Assembly: GCA_016179685.1 (NCBI GenBank)
Contig: JACPCR010000059.1
Span: 40,338-104,337 of the forward strand
Reading direction: 5' to 3'
From: Planctomycetota bacterium
GTDB taxonomy: Bacteria; Planctomycetota; PUPC01; JACPCR01
DNA: 64,000 nucleotides
The translations under genes and the position numbers were made by a program. Positions 26,009-33,412 of this stretch are shown here, piece by piece (the first letter of the stretch is position 1; every line of letters starts with the position of its first letter). The notes beneath the pieces are model-generated. The model had not been told where the DNA came from. It saw only the letters and a list, made by a program, of their open reading frames with translations, and ran no database searches.

Positions 26009-27754
26009 TCATTTAATGTAGCCCAGCGTGCGGAGCATTTCGCGGGTGGCGTCGTCGAGTTCCGCGGCGCGGGCGGGCGCGGCCTCCTCGCGGTGGGGGC
26101 CCCGAAAATGCTGGAGGCAGGGTGCCCCGTCCGGGTTCAGCCCGAGAGCGGCGGGAAGGACGAAGGGCCCGGAGAGGGATTCTTCAGGTCCGAGGGTGAC
26201 GGGGCTGGCGGAAATCTGGCGGGTCGAAGCGGTGTGGCCGAAGCGGACCGGGGTCGGCTCGAACTCGAGGGTCACCGGGGCCCGGGAGTCCAACACCTCG
26301 AAGTAGACCCCCTTCTCGGCCGGTCCGGGCCGGATACGGAACTGGATGCGGTCCCATTCGCGGGAGACGGCGAACTCGTCGTTGTCATCGAGGCCGACGG
26401 GAAAGATGACGCCGAGCTGGCCGGAGACGGGCCGGAGCGTGCCGGAAAAGGGGCCGGGCTTGTTGCCCGGAGGGAAGCGAAGACGCCAGAAATCGGCTGA
26501 ACGGCCGGTCCAGGCCTTCATCTCGCTGCGAAAGAATTCAAGGATGTCGGCCTTTCGATCGGCCACGTTGAGTTTTTCGGCCGCGTCGGCGTCAAGGTCG
26601 AAAAGCTCCTCACGGCCGTCCAGCAGGGAGTAGATGTATTTGAAGCGCGGGGTGCGGAGCGACCTCAGGGCGCAGGCCTCGAGCACCCGCGTGGTCTCGG
26701 ATCGGACGAAACGAAACCGCGGACCGGCTTCGCCTTCGATGAGGCCCAGCAGGCTTTCGCCCTGCGCGCCAGGGAAGGGGGCCAGCCCCAGGAGGTCCAG
26801 CAGCGTCGGCATCAGATCGACCAGTTCCACGGGGTAGTCGATACGGATGCCCGGCTTGAGCCTGAAAGGCGAGCGGACGAGGAAAGCGACGCGGATTACT
26901 TCTTCGTAGAGAGTGGCCCCGTGGGTGGTGGAGAGATGTTCCTCGAACTCCTCGCCGTGGTCGGAGAAGACGGCGACAACGGTGTTGGGGTCGTAACCGA
27001 GGCTTTTCAACGATTGGAACAATCGGCCAAGGGAATCGTCGAGGTAACGAATCTCGCCGTCGTAGAGCGCTTGGAGGTACGCGAGGTCCGCCGGATTCTC
27101 GATGTTCCGGGCCGGGGAGCGGTAGTGGTAGAGGATATCGGCCGTCTCGCCGGGCCGGATCGAGCCGCCGTAGTCCGGAGCGAACATCCGATCATAGGGC
27201 TCGGGCGGGCTGTAGGGGTCGTGGGGATCGAAATAGTGCAGGAACAAGAAGAAGGGAGGGGCGTCTTTCTTTCGGGTGCGGGCTTCGAGCCACTGGATGG
27301 CCTGGGCGGTGATGTGGGTAGCCTCGCCCTCGGGCTCGATGGCGCTGAACTCCTGCCAGGTATCGAAGCCGCGGTCGCAGCCCCAGTGGCGCTTGAGGTT
27401 GCCGTCGTTGACCAAGGCGACGGTCTCGTAGCCGTTGATCTGAAAGATGTGGGCGAGCGTGTACTTCTTCTCGCCGAGCTGCTTGGAGAGGTCGTTGACT
27501 CCGTTCGTCGAGGGGTACTGGCCGGTGAAGGCGGCCATGTGCGAAGGGAGGGTCCAGGGCGCCTGGCAGGTGGCGTTCCGGAAGAGCACGCCTTGGGCCG
27601 CGAAGGCGTCCAGGGCGGGGCTGGTGGGGCGCGGGTAGCCGTAACAGCCCAGGTGGTCCGCCCGGACCGTATCGATGGAGACGAGGACGACGTTGGCCTT
27701 CTCCGCGCAAAGGGGGCCGGCCAGCCAGAGGAAGAGGGCGAGGGTTCGAATCAT
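26009..27754 (-). CDS. Exported sulfatase-like hydrolase with altered active-site motif
   Basis: Alkaline-phosphatase-superfamily protein of the sulfatase branch, 581 residues from ATG 27754, starting with a Sec signal (MIRTLALFLWLAGPLCAEKA). Metal ligands are recognisable: SIDTVRADH at the N-terminus and FSDHGEEFEEH later. Where true sulfatases have Cys/Ser-x-Pro-x-Arg, the modification site for formylglycine, this protein reads T68-L-P-S-H72 in APWTLPSHMAAFTG. So it cannot be activated by the usual route and may be a phosphoesterase or transferase, or use Thr as nucleophile. The last 150 residues form a beta-rich domain after the catalytic part. It is flanked by decayed genes and has no sulfatase-maturing enzyme nearby. 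Confidence 0.85.
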   Translation of the reverse strand: MIRTLALFLWLAGPLCAEKANVVLVSIDTVRADHLGCYGYPRPTSPALDAFAAQGVLFRNATCQAPWTLPSHMAAFTGQYPSTNGVNDLSKQLGEKKYTLAHIFQINGYETVALVNDGNLKRHWGCDRGFDTWQEFSAIEPEGEATHITAQAIQWLEARTRKKDAPPFFLFLHYFDPHDPYSPPEPYDRMFAPDYGGSIRPGETADILYHYRSPARNIENPADLAYLQALYDGEIRYLDDSLGRLFQSLKSLGYDPNTVVAVFSDHGEEFEEHLSTTHGATLYEEVIRVAFLVRSPFRLKPGIRIDYPVELVDLMPTLLDLLGLAPFPGAQGESLLGLIEGEAGPRFRFVRSETTRVLEACALRSLRTPRFKYIYSLLDGREELFDLDADAAEKLNVADRKADILEFFRSEMKAWTGRSADFWRLRFPPGNKPGPFSGTLRPVSGQLGVIFPVGLDDNDEFAVSREWDRIQFRIRPGPAEKGVYFEVLDSRAPVTLEFEPTPVRFGHTASTRQISASPVTLGPEESLSGPFVLPAALGLNPDGAPCLQHFRGPHREEAAPARAAELDDATREMLRTLGYIK

Positions 27755-27795
27755 GCCAGTTGCGGAGCGAGAGGATCGCCCTCCAGGTGGCATAG

Positions 27796-28284
27796 TTAGG
27801 GAGTCAATCCTGATGAGTTGGGAAAGTAGCCGTAGTCCACACCTGCAAACTCGGCTGGCCTCATCATAGCGAGCTGGTCGACGACTCGCTTGCGCATTTC
27901 GATGGCGAAGTCGAGCACATCCTTGATGTTCTTGAAATAGCCGTTTTCGCGGGCCAAATGGGGATGAAGCAACTTCAGCATCCCGGCTGAAGTCTTCTTG
28001 ATCGCGTCCTGGTTTCGGCCCGTCATGGGGCCGAAGTCCACCGCCGCCACGACATGCGTCTGGAAGTTCCGTCGTCTCAACTCGGCGAAAATCTCCGCCA
28101 GGTAGTCGGTCATGAATCCATAGCCCGTGGCATAGTTTTCCGGGCGTATCTTTGGCACTTCCCAGCCTGGCACATAGGCATGGAGGCGGTCGAGAAAAGC
28201 CAAGCCTTGGAGTTCAGGCGGGTAGGTCTCGGTCGGGACGTTTTCTTCAGAACGCGGCGGAACAACTCCGTACCCTCCCTCCAC
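27796..28284 (-). pseudogene. C-terminal fragment of BrxL (BREX Lon-like protein)
   Basis: Reads ...FLDRLHAYVPGWEVPKIRPE, then GFMTDYLAEIFAELRRRNF, then GRNQDAIKKTSAGMLKLLHP and ends normally. This is the segment after the AAA+ core of the Lon-like protein BrxL of type 1 BREX defence systems, where YVPGWE-P and R-x-N-F are characteristic. Only about 150 of roughly 680 residues remain; the ATPase core is gone and unrelated DNA lies upstream. No BrxA, BrxB, BrxC, PglX or PglZ is recognisable, so no working BREX system is here. I call this fragment with good but not full confidence because it rests on remembered motifs. Confidence 0.65.
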
Positions 28285-28394
28285 ATCTCCATTCGATAGC
28301 AGAGGTCAATCCAGCGGCAAAGCTCGGCATCGGTGGGGCGCGCTTCACCTTTACCGTTCAAGAAACGCCAAATGTCACCGCAGGCTTGCCACAC
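28244..28394 (-). pseudogene. Unidentified helical fragment
   Basis: The frame CGDIWRFLNGKGEARPTDAE followed by LCRWIDLCYRMEMWREG is clearly protein-like (amphipathic helices, few low-complexity residues) but starts and stops abruptly between the VapC and BrxL fragments and in a different frame from each. I do not recognise the source protein; it could be part of the same defence island. Confidence 0.45.
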
Positions 28395-28506
28395 TCAAGA
28401 TAAGCTCGTTGTCCGTAGCTCGGCACAACGCCAGCGCCTTAGGCGAGAGTTTGTCCGGCTCGCTGTCCCACCAGATGAAGGTGTGCGTGTCCAAGAGGAG
28501 TCTCAT
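28375..28506 (-). pseudogene. VapC-type PIN toxin, truncated
   Basis: Starts at ATG 28506, coupled as ATGA to the upstream antitoxin, and reads MRLLLDTHTFIWWDSEPDKL followed by ALALCRATDNELILSVASLR and a stop after 43 residues. MxLLLDTHxFxWW with the first catalytic Asp and the ILSVAS motif are diagnostic of the PIN-domain VapC branch that cleaves RNA. About 85 residues with the other acidic residues are missing, so it is inactive. Confidence 0.75.
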
Positions 28507-28673
28507 TTCCCGTCGGTCCAAAACGAATCCGGTAACGGATCGTCAAAGTCCTCGCTCGTCGAGATGGCGCCACGATGCAGGCCAGCCACGCGCTGCTCAA
28601 TAGGAACCAGTTGGGCCACGGGCTTGTCGTCCACGCTCAAAATCACGTGGCCACCTGCCGTTACCTGGTTCAC
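28503..28673 (-). pseudogene. Phd/YefM-type antitoxin, 5'-truncated
   Basis: Encodes VNQVTAGGHVILSVDDKPVA, QLVPIEQRVAGLHRGAI and ends DFDDPLPDSFWTDGK, the DNA-binding core and toxin-binding tail of a Phd-type antitoxin that partners VapC toxins. The first 20 or so residues expected before NQVTAGG are absent; the DNA there belongs to another fragment ending in the overlapping stop at 28670. GTG 28673 could start a shortened version. The VapC partner is also broken, so the module is dead. Confidence 0.7.
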
Positions 28674-28845
28674 ACGGAATTCGCCTTGATGCGGTCCGGG
28701 AGGGTGCGGAGGTGCTCCTGCACGGCCTCCAGGACCAGGTGCTCAAGCTCCCCATTATCCGAAGCGGGCTGGATGGCGGGTTTTCGGGTGGGGCCGGGCT
28801 TATGGAGGTTGAAGAGGACATCATGGCCCACCGCGCGCCCTTCTT
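28670..28845 (-). pseudogene. Unidentified fragment between methylase and antitoxin remnants
   Basis: One frame reads HDVLFNLHKPGPTRKPAIQP then ELEHLVLEAVQEHLRTLPDR and stops. It looks like the tail of a real protein, in a different frame from the methylase piece upstream. Family not recognised. Confidence 0.4.
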
Positions 28846-29180
28846 GATCTCCCGGCCCGGATTCTGCCGCTGTACGAGTTGCACGAGGTTCTCAGGCGGG
28901 TTCTCGCACAGCATCGCGGCCACGCCGGTCATCCCGCTGCCGCAGAAGGGGTCGAGGACTATGTCGCCCGGCTCGGTGTAATGGAGGATGTAGGGGATGA
29001 TGGCGCGGGGCGGGACTTTGGTGTGGTAGGAGTGCGCGTTGTAGATGGGGTCGTTCTTGCCTTTCTTGATGTCGGAGACGAAAGGCCGGCGCTCGTAGTC
29101 ATCGGTCTCCGGGTCGTAGGACTTCCGTGCTTGTGGATGAACTCATCCGCGGGCATGGAGTCGTAAACGGGTTTGGACAT
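28843..29180 (-). pseudogene. DNA methyltransferase fragment with frameshift
   Basis: From ATG 29180 it reads MSKPVYDSMPADEFIHKHG, then continues one frame over as SYDPETDDYERRPFVSDIKK, VPPRAIIPYILHYTEPGDIV and LDPFCGSGMTGVAAMLCENP. DPFCGSG is the S-adenosylmethionine-binding motif of type beta N4/N6 DNA methylases. One base is missing near 29125 (CACGGAAGTCC where an extra A would restore the frame). The coding ends at about GREIKKGARW, so the catalytic DPPY/SPPY part, if C-terminal as expected in this class, is lost. Inactive; probably the remains of a restriction-modification or BREX-like locus. Confidence 0.7.
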
Positions 29181-29209
29181 GGGTGTGTTCAGGAGGAGAG
29201 CTTACAGGC

Positions 29210-29464
29210 TTACCACTGGCCGACGATGAGCACCTTATGCTGTTCGGGTAACCGGTGGTTCGGGTCCAAGGGACGGACCAAGCCCTTCTCGACAATCCCG
29301 ATGACAGCTCGGGCTTTGGGAAGGTCCTCCGGTCCGAGGAATTCTTCGATGGGCTTAGTGGTGGCGGGATTTATTTTTGGCGGACGAGGCTTGGGCGGTT
29401 CCGCCGCGATCTTTTCATCCAACCTCCGTCTCTCTTCAGTTCGAGTGTCTTTTTCCAGTTTCAT
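29210..29464 (-). CDS. Probable antitoxin of a BrnT-type toxin-antitoxin pair
   Basis: 84 residues, starting MKLEKDTRTEERRRLDEKIA with AAAGGAC 9 bases upstream. The N-terminal half is charged and Pro/Lys-rich, the C-terminal half GIVEKGLVRPLDPNHRLPEQ then HKVLIVGQW resembles the short beta segment of AbrB-like or PHD-like antitoxins that ends in x-x-L-P-x-x-x-x-V. It follows the toxin-like gene by 12 bases, the toxin-first order typical of BrnT systems. It is not a standard BrnA, so the pairing is inferred from position. Confidence 0.5.
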   Translation of the reverse strand: MKLEKDTRTEERRRLDEKIAAEPPKPRPPKINPATTKPIEEFLGPEDLPKARAVIGIVEKGLVRPLDPNHRLPEQHKVLIVGQW

Positions 29465-29476
29465 GGATTCAGTCCT

Positions 29477-29746
29477 TTATGCTGAAGGTTCATAAGCTGT
29501 AATGACGAAAATAACAGGTTCGGGCAAATCGGCAAAGATATCGGTTCCTCCTTCGTCCCATCGCCAGATGACCCAACAGGCTCTCCCCGCGCCAGTGAGC
29601 CCAAAAGTTTCGAAGGAATCATCCGGTCGGCGGTCATAAAGCAGGACTCGGTCAAATACCTCCTCGACTTCTTCCGGTTCGAGGTCGTTGTCACGGACCT
29701 TTTGGATGTTCCAATCGATCCACTTGAAGCGTCTCAGACGTTCCAT
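29477..29746 (-). CDS. BrnT-type ribonuclease toxin homologue
   Basis: 89 residues, the usual BrnT length. RFKWIDWNIQKVRDNDLEPE at the N-terminus, EEVEEVFDRVLLYDRRPDDS with the helix before the catalytic face, the strand TFGLTGAGRACWVIWRWDE and the closing VIFVITAYEPSA match the BrnT/RelE-like fold, toxins that cleave mRNA during translation. GGAAAG lies upstream of ATG 29746. The frame is intact, unlike almost everything around it, as expected if losing the pair is selected against. The pair could also be the only living part of the old defence region. Confidence 0.65.
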   Translation of the reverse strand: MERLRRFKWIDWNIQKVRDNDLEPEEVEEVFDRVLLYDRRPDDSFETFGLTGAGRACWVIWRWDEGGTDIFADLPEPVIFVITAYEPSA

Positions 29747-29809
29747 GTTTGCTTTCCAAGATTGTACCGTTTTGCTCCATTGCTTTCACGGAGCGCGGCT
29801 ACGGCGCCG

Positions 29810-30357
29810 TTACTTCAGGAAAAACCGAATCCGCTTCTTCCCGCCCGTTTCCGCCTTGGCCTTGGAGAAAGCGGCTTTCAGGCGTTCGTGGACTTCGTGA
29901 AGGACTTTATCAATCTCGCCCTCTTCCAGGGCCACGGAATCGCCGAAAAGCTGCCGGACGGGAAGGTCGCGGTGCTCCAGATTGGCGTCCCGCAGCAGTT
30001 CCTTGATGCGGCCAATCACTTCAGGGATGAGCACGTCCGGCAGACGCTCGACCTGTGAAGCGATGATGACTTCGAGAAGGGTCTTGATGCCGGCGTCCGG
30101 GCTGGCTTCGAGAATTTTTCGGACCGCGCCTTGGGCCACGCGGTTGGAAAGCTCCTTCACCGCGCGGTCAATGCGGCCTTCGAGTTCTTGGACCTTTTGC
30201 TCAGGCGGTTTCTGGCTGCCTGGAAGTGGCAAATCTGACAGACAGGTCGGTCTTTAACCTTGGCGTAATTCCAGTGGCCGCAGGGCTCGGTCTCGTCAAG
30301 AATTCGGCGCTGGAACTTGTCCGCTTCGGTAAATTTCAGTCGCTTCTGGCCATCCAT
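29810..30357 (-). pseudogene. Frameshifted fragment with zinc-binding and helical parts
   Basis: The first frame from ATG 30357 holds CGHWNYAKVKDRPVCQIC, a possible zinc site; it runs into a stop after RNRLSKRSKN, while a second frame carries PPEQKVQELEGRIDRAVKEL, VAQGAVRKILEASPDAGIKT and ends RIRFFLK. Joined by a one-base shift near 30200 they would make about 180 residues. The helical part resembles C-terminal ends of large ATPases in defence islands, but I cannot name the family. Confidence 0.45.
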
Positions 30358-30514
30358 CTCTACTCTCTCACCATGGACCTGACATGCTTCTTGCGTGCGG
30401 GTGACTCAGGCTCAGGCTGGTGTCCCCCTTGGCTGTGCTCAATCTGAGAGATCGGGCGATCCTGCTGCTGGCCTGCTAGAATGTCAAACAACAACGCCGT
30501 GGGTAGGGAAGAAG

Positions 30515-31924
30515 ATGATTGGCGTTGAGAACATTCTGAAATCCATTTTTGCCCTGCCTTCCTTCTACCCCGTTCAGGAGCAGGTCATTGGACGGCTGCT
30601 GGCCCGCGGGCACGCCCTCGTCGTGATGCCGACGGGCAGCGGGAAGAGCCTGTGCTACCAGGTACCCGCTCTCTGTCTTCCCGGCACGACCCTGGTCCTG
30701 AGCCCGCTGATCGCCCTGATGGAGGACCAGGTGGCGGCTCTGCGAAAGCGGGGAGTTGCGGCGGCGTTCATCAACTCGACCCTGTCGTCCGAGGAGCGCC
30801 AGCGGCGTTACCGCGCCCTGGCGGATGGCGCGTGGAAGATTCTCTACGTCACGCCGGAACGATTTCGAAAGGAAGACTTTCGCGAGGCGATTGGGCGGGT
30901 GCACATCCCGCTCCTGGCGGTGGACGAGGCGCACTGCATCAGCCGCTGGGGACACGATTTCCGGCCGGATTATGGCCGTGTGGGCGAGTTTCGGCGACTT
31001 CTGGGAAGCCCGACGACGGTGGCTCTGACCGCGACGGCGACGCCCGAGGTCCAGCAGGATATCCGGCAGGCACTCGGGCTGTCCGAGCCGGAGATGCCTC
31101 TCTTCTTCACGGGGATCGAGCGCCCCAACCTCTGTCTCAACGTCGAACAGGTCTGGCAGGAGTCCCAGAAGCTCGCAGGCATCGGCCGGGTGATCGCCTC
31201 GAACCCGGGCACAGGGATCGTTTACTTCGCCCGCATCCGGGACCTCGATCGGGTCGCTTCGGCCCTGCGGGAACGGGGACATCCGGTCCGCATCTATCAC
31301 GGCGACCTTCCTCGTGAAGCGAAGAAGACGGTCTACGAGGAATTCATGGGGAGCTGCCCGCTCATCCTGTGTGCGACGAACGCATTCGGCATGGGGGTGG
31401 ACAAGCCGGACATCCGTTACGTGGTCCACGCCCAGGTGCCCGGCTCGGTCGAAGCCTATTATCAGGAAGTGGGCCGAGCGGGCCGGGACGGCTTGCCGTC
31501 GGAGTGCCTGCTGCTCTACGACATGGACGATTTGGCGGTCCAGCAGGAGTACATCGAGTGGATGAATCCGGACCGGGAGTTCTTGGTCCGCGCGGCGGAT
31601 TTTTTCGAGGCGCAGCGCGAAAGACCGGACCTGTGGGACCTCGAGGGCCTGCGCGCTCACCTGCTGCCCAAGGATCGTGGCGACCAGCGGGTGGAATATG
31701 CGGTGCGGGAACTGGAACGCCTTGGCGTGATCGCCCTAACGCCGGAGTATGGCCGGTTTCAATTTCTATCACCATTGGAGTCCGACCGGGTGCGGGAAGA
31801 GGAGCGGCAGGACAAGCGCCGCCGTGACCTGGGGCGGCTGCAGAAGATGGTCGAATTCGTGCACTCGACGGGCGACCGGAAGGAGTTTCTTCGAAGGTAC
31901 TTCGGGGGAAACTCTGACTCATGA
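30515..31924 (+). CDS. RecQ-like ATP-dependent DNA helicase without zinc-binding site
   Basis: SF2 helicase of the RecQ family, unwinding DNA 3' to 5' in recombination repair. From ATG 30515 (GGGAAG just upstream) it encodes 469 residues: Walker A MPTGSGKSLCYQ, Walker B VDEAHCISRWGHDFRPDY, the aromatic-rich loop, motif III ALTATATPEVQ, and motif VI QEVGRAGRDG. The region that in Escherichia coli RecQ carries four zinc-binding cysteines here has none, and there is no HRDC domain; a short winged-helix-like segment (YAVRELERLGVIALTPEYGR) ends the protein. It is thus a short RecQ form. It borders the decayed region on its 5' side and a repeat element on its 3' side. Confidence 0.9.
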   Translation: MIGVENILKSIFALPSFYPVQEQVIGRLLARGHALVVMPTGSGKSLCYQVPALCLPGTTLVLSPLIALMEDQVAALRKRGVAAAFINSTLSSEERQRRYRALADGAWKILYVTPERFRKEDFREAIGRVHIPLLAVDEAHCISRWGHDFRPDYGRVGEFRRLLGSPTTVALTATATPEVQQDIRQALGLSEPEMPLFFTGIERPNLCLNVEQVWQESQKLAGIGRVIASNPGTGIVYFARIRDLDRVASALRERGHPVRIYHGDLPREAKKTVYEEFMGSCPLILCATNAFGMGVDKPDIRYVVHAQVPGSVEAYYQEVGRAGRDGLPSECLLLYDMDDLAVQQEYIEWMNPDREFLVRAADFFEAQRERPDLWDLEGLRAHLLPKDRGDQRVEYAVRELERLGVIALTPEYGRFQFLSPLESDRVREEERQDKRRRDLGRLQKMVEFVHSTGDRKEFLRRYFGGNSDS

Positions 31925-32055
31925 AATCCGCTGCGCCCTTCGGGCTACGCGGATTTCCCCGCCAGGGTTGGCCCGGCTTCGCCGGCCCAACCCTGGCGGG
32001 GAAAGACAAGCCTTTAAAAAGTTTTTACAAGTTTGGGGCCCCAAGCGCCCAACCA
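31922..32055 (+). repeat. Composite two-hairpin repeat, family B (best copy)
   Basis: Palindrome 1 is GAAATCCGCTGCGCCC / GGGCTACGCGGATTTC. Palindrome 2 is CCCCGCCAGGGTTGGCCCGG / CCGGCCCAACCCTGGCGGGG, 20 perfect base pairs around CTTCG less one base. A tail rich in A/T runs into GTTTGGGGCCCCAAGCGCC. It starts within the last codons of the RecQ-like gene and fills the gap to anmK. A near copy lies at 46507-46665. Confidence 0.75.
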
Positions 32056-32103
32056 TTAGACTCATTTAGCTCTTGTAATATATTCAATTCGCTTTCATTC
32101 ATC

Positions 32104-33276
32104 ATGACCCTCCTCGAACGAACTCGGCAAAAGAATCCCCGCCTGGTAGCCGGTCTGATGTCCGGCACGTCCTGCGACGGCGTCGATGTCGCCCTCGTCG
32201 AGATCAGGCGAAAGGAGGGAAAGGTCTTGATCCGCTTGCGGGGTTTCTCCCAGGTCCCTTTCTGTGACGATTTCCGCCGGGCATTGCTGGCCCTGGCGGA
32301 GGTTGAAACCTCTCGGATCGATCGCTTGTGCGCATTGAACGTCGAGCTGGCCCGGGTCTATGCCGACGCTTTGCGGATGGCATGCACGGCGAGCCAAGTG
32401 GGCCCCGGGGACATCGATCTGATCGGGTCGCATGGCCAAACGGTCCATCACCTGCCCGAGGCAGGTGCGACGCTCCAGATTGGCGAGCCATCGGTGCTGG
32501 CTGAGGCGTTTCGCAGACCCGTGGTTGCAGATTTTCGGCCCAAGGACCTGGCGGCAGGAGGGCAAGGCGCTCCTCTGGTCCCCTATGTGGACTATCTTGT
32601 CCTACACCATGGGCATCTGGGTCGGGCCGTGCAGAATCTTGGTGGTATCGGCAACGTCACCTACCTCCCGCCTGGGGCATCGCCGGAACAGGTCGTGGCC
32701 TTCGACACGGGTCCCGGGAACATGGTCATGGACGGGCTGGCACATCTTCTTTCGGATGGCAGGACTTCATTCGATCGCGGGGGCGCGATGTCGGCCAGGG
32801 GCCGGGCGGACCACACCCTGGTGCAGGAGATGCTCGGCCACCCGTATTTTGCGCTCACGCCTCCCAAAAGCACGGGCCGTGAAGTGTTCGGCATGGCTTA
32901 TGTCCACGGGCTCGTCGAACGCGGCCGGGCGCGAGGCCTGGGTCCGGACGACCTGATGGCCACGGCCGCGGCCCTGACGGTCGAATCGATGGCCCTCGGA
33001 TATGAGCGCTTCCTGAAATGGCATGGGCCGATTCACGAAATCATTCTCAGCGGAGGAGGGGCGCTCAACCCGACGCTTTTCGGACTGATTCGGGACCGTT
33101 TCCCAAGCGCACGAGTCGCGCTTTCGGACGAATTCGGACTGCCGGTATCGGCGAAGGAAGCCATAGCCTTCGCCGTGCTCGCGGACGAGACCCTGGAGGG
33201 CCGTCCGAACAACCTGCCTTCGGCCACGGGTGCCCGGCGTCCCGTGGTTCTGGGCAAGATTGTCTTGCCAGACTGA
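32104..33276 (+). CDS. anmK: Anhydro-N-acetylmuramic acid kinase
   Basis: Cleaves the 1,6-anhydro ring of anhydro-MurNAc and phosphorylates it to MurNAc-6-P, recycling peptidoglycan released during wall turnover; cytoplasmic. The 390-residue protein shows the ASKHA-type phosphate loop GLMSGTSCDGVDVALV, substrate segment SHGQTVHHLP, GGIGNVTYLPP, the catalytic-Asp block FDTGPGNMVMDGL and the C-terminal ISGGGALNP-type motif. I start at ATG 32104 because the conserved N-terminus follows at once; the frame is open further upstream but only through a repeat element. No strong ribosome site. MurQ, the next enzyme, is 136 bases downstream. Confidence 0.95.
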   Translation: MTLLERTRQKNPRLVAGLMSGTSCDGVDVALVEIRRKEGKVLIRLRGFSQVPFCDDFRRALLALAEVETSRIDRLCALNVELARVYADALRMACTASQVGPGDIDLIGSHGQTVHHLPEAGATLQIGEPSVLAEAFRRPVVADFRPKDLAAGGQGAPLVPYVDYLVLHHGHLGRAVQNLGGIGNVTYLPPGASPEQVVAFDTGPGNMVMDGLAHLLSDGRTSFDRGGAMSARGRADHTLVQEMLGHPYFALTPPKSTGREVFGMAYVHGLVERGRARGLGPDDLMATAAALTVESMALGYERFLKWHGPIHEIILSGGGALNPTLFGLIRDRFPSARVALSDEFGLPVSAKEAIAFAVLADETLEGRPNNLPSATGARRPVVLGKIVLPD

Positions 33277-33285
33277 ATACGAAAC

Positions 33286-33323
33286 GACGAGTTCGCAAGT
33301 GCCAGTGCACTTGCGAACTCGTC
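33286..33323 (+). repeat. Intergenic hairpin repeat, family A (copy 2, perfect)
   Basis: GACGAGTTCGCAAGTGC and its exact reverse complement form a 17-bp stem with a CAGT loop, 10 bases after the anmK stop and before murQ. Best-preserved member of the family; in this position it would sit in the anmK-murQ mRNA. Confidence 0.85.
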
Positions 33324-33412
33324 TCGCAGGGGCATAAGTGTCAAAGTTTTCCGGTTACCACCGGGCCGGCGGGGCGGCTCGGACACGAAAATCAAGGAGA
33401 GGGCAGGACGGT

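Noticed and set aside
27796..30357. A functional BREX or restriction-modification system
   Set aside because: All candidate genes are truncated or frameshifted and the core components are missing.
31921..32103. N-terminal extension of anmK
   Set aside because: The 61 codons are a read-through of the family B repeat; the conserved AnmK N-terminus begins after ATG 32104.
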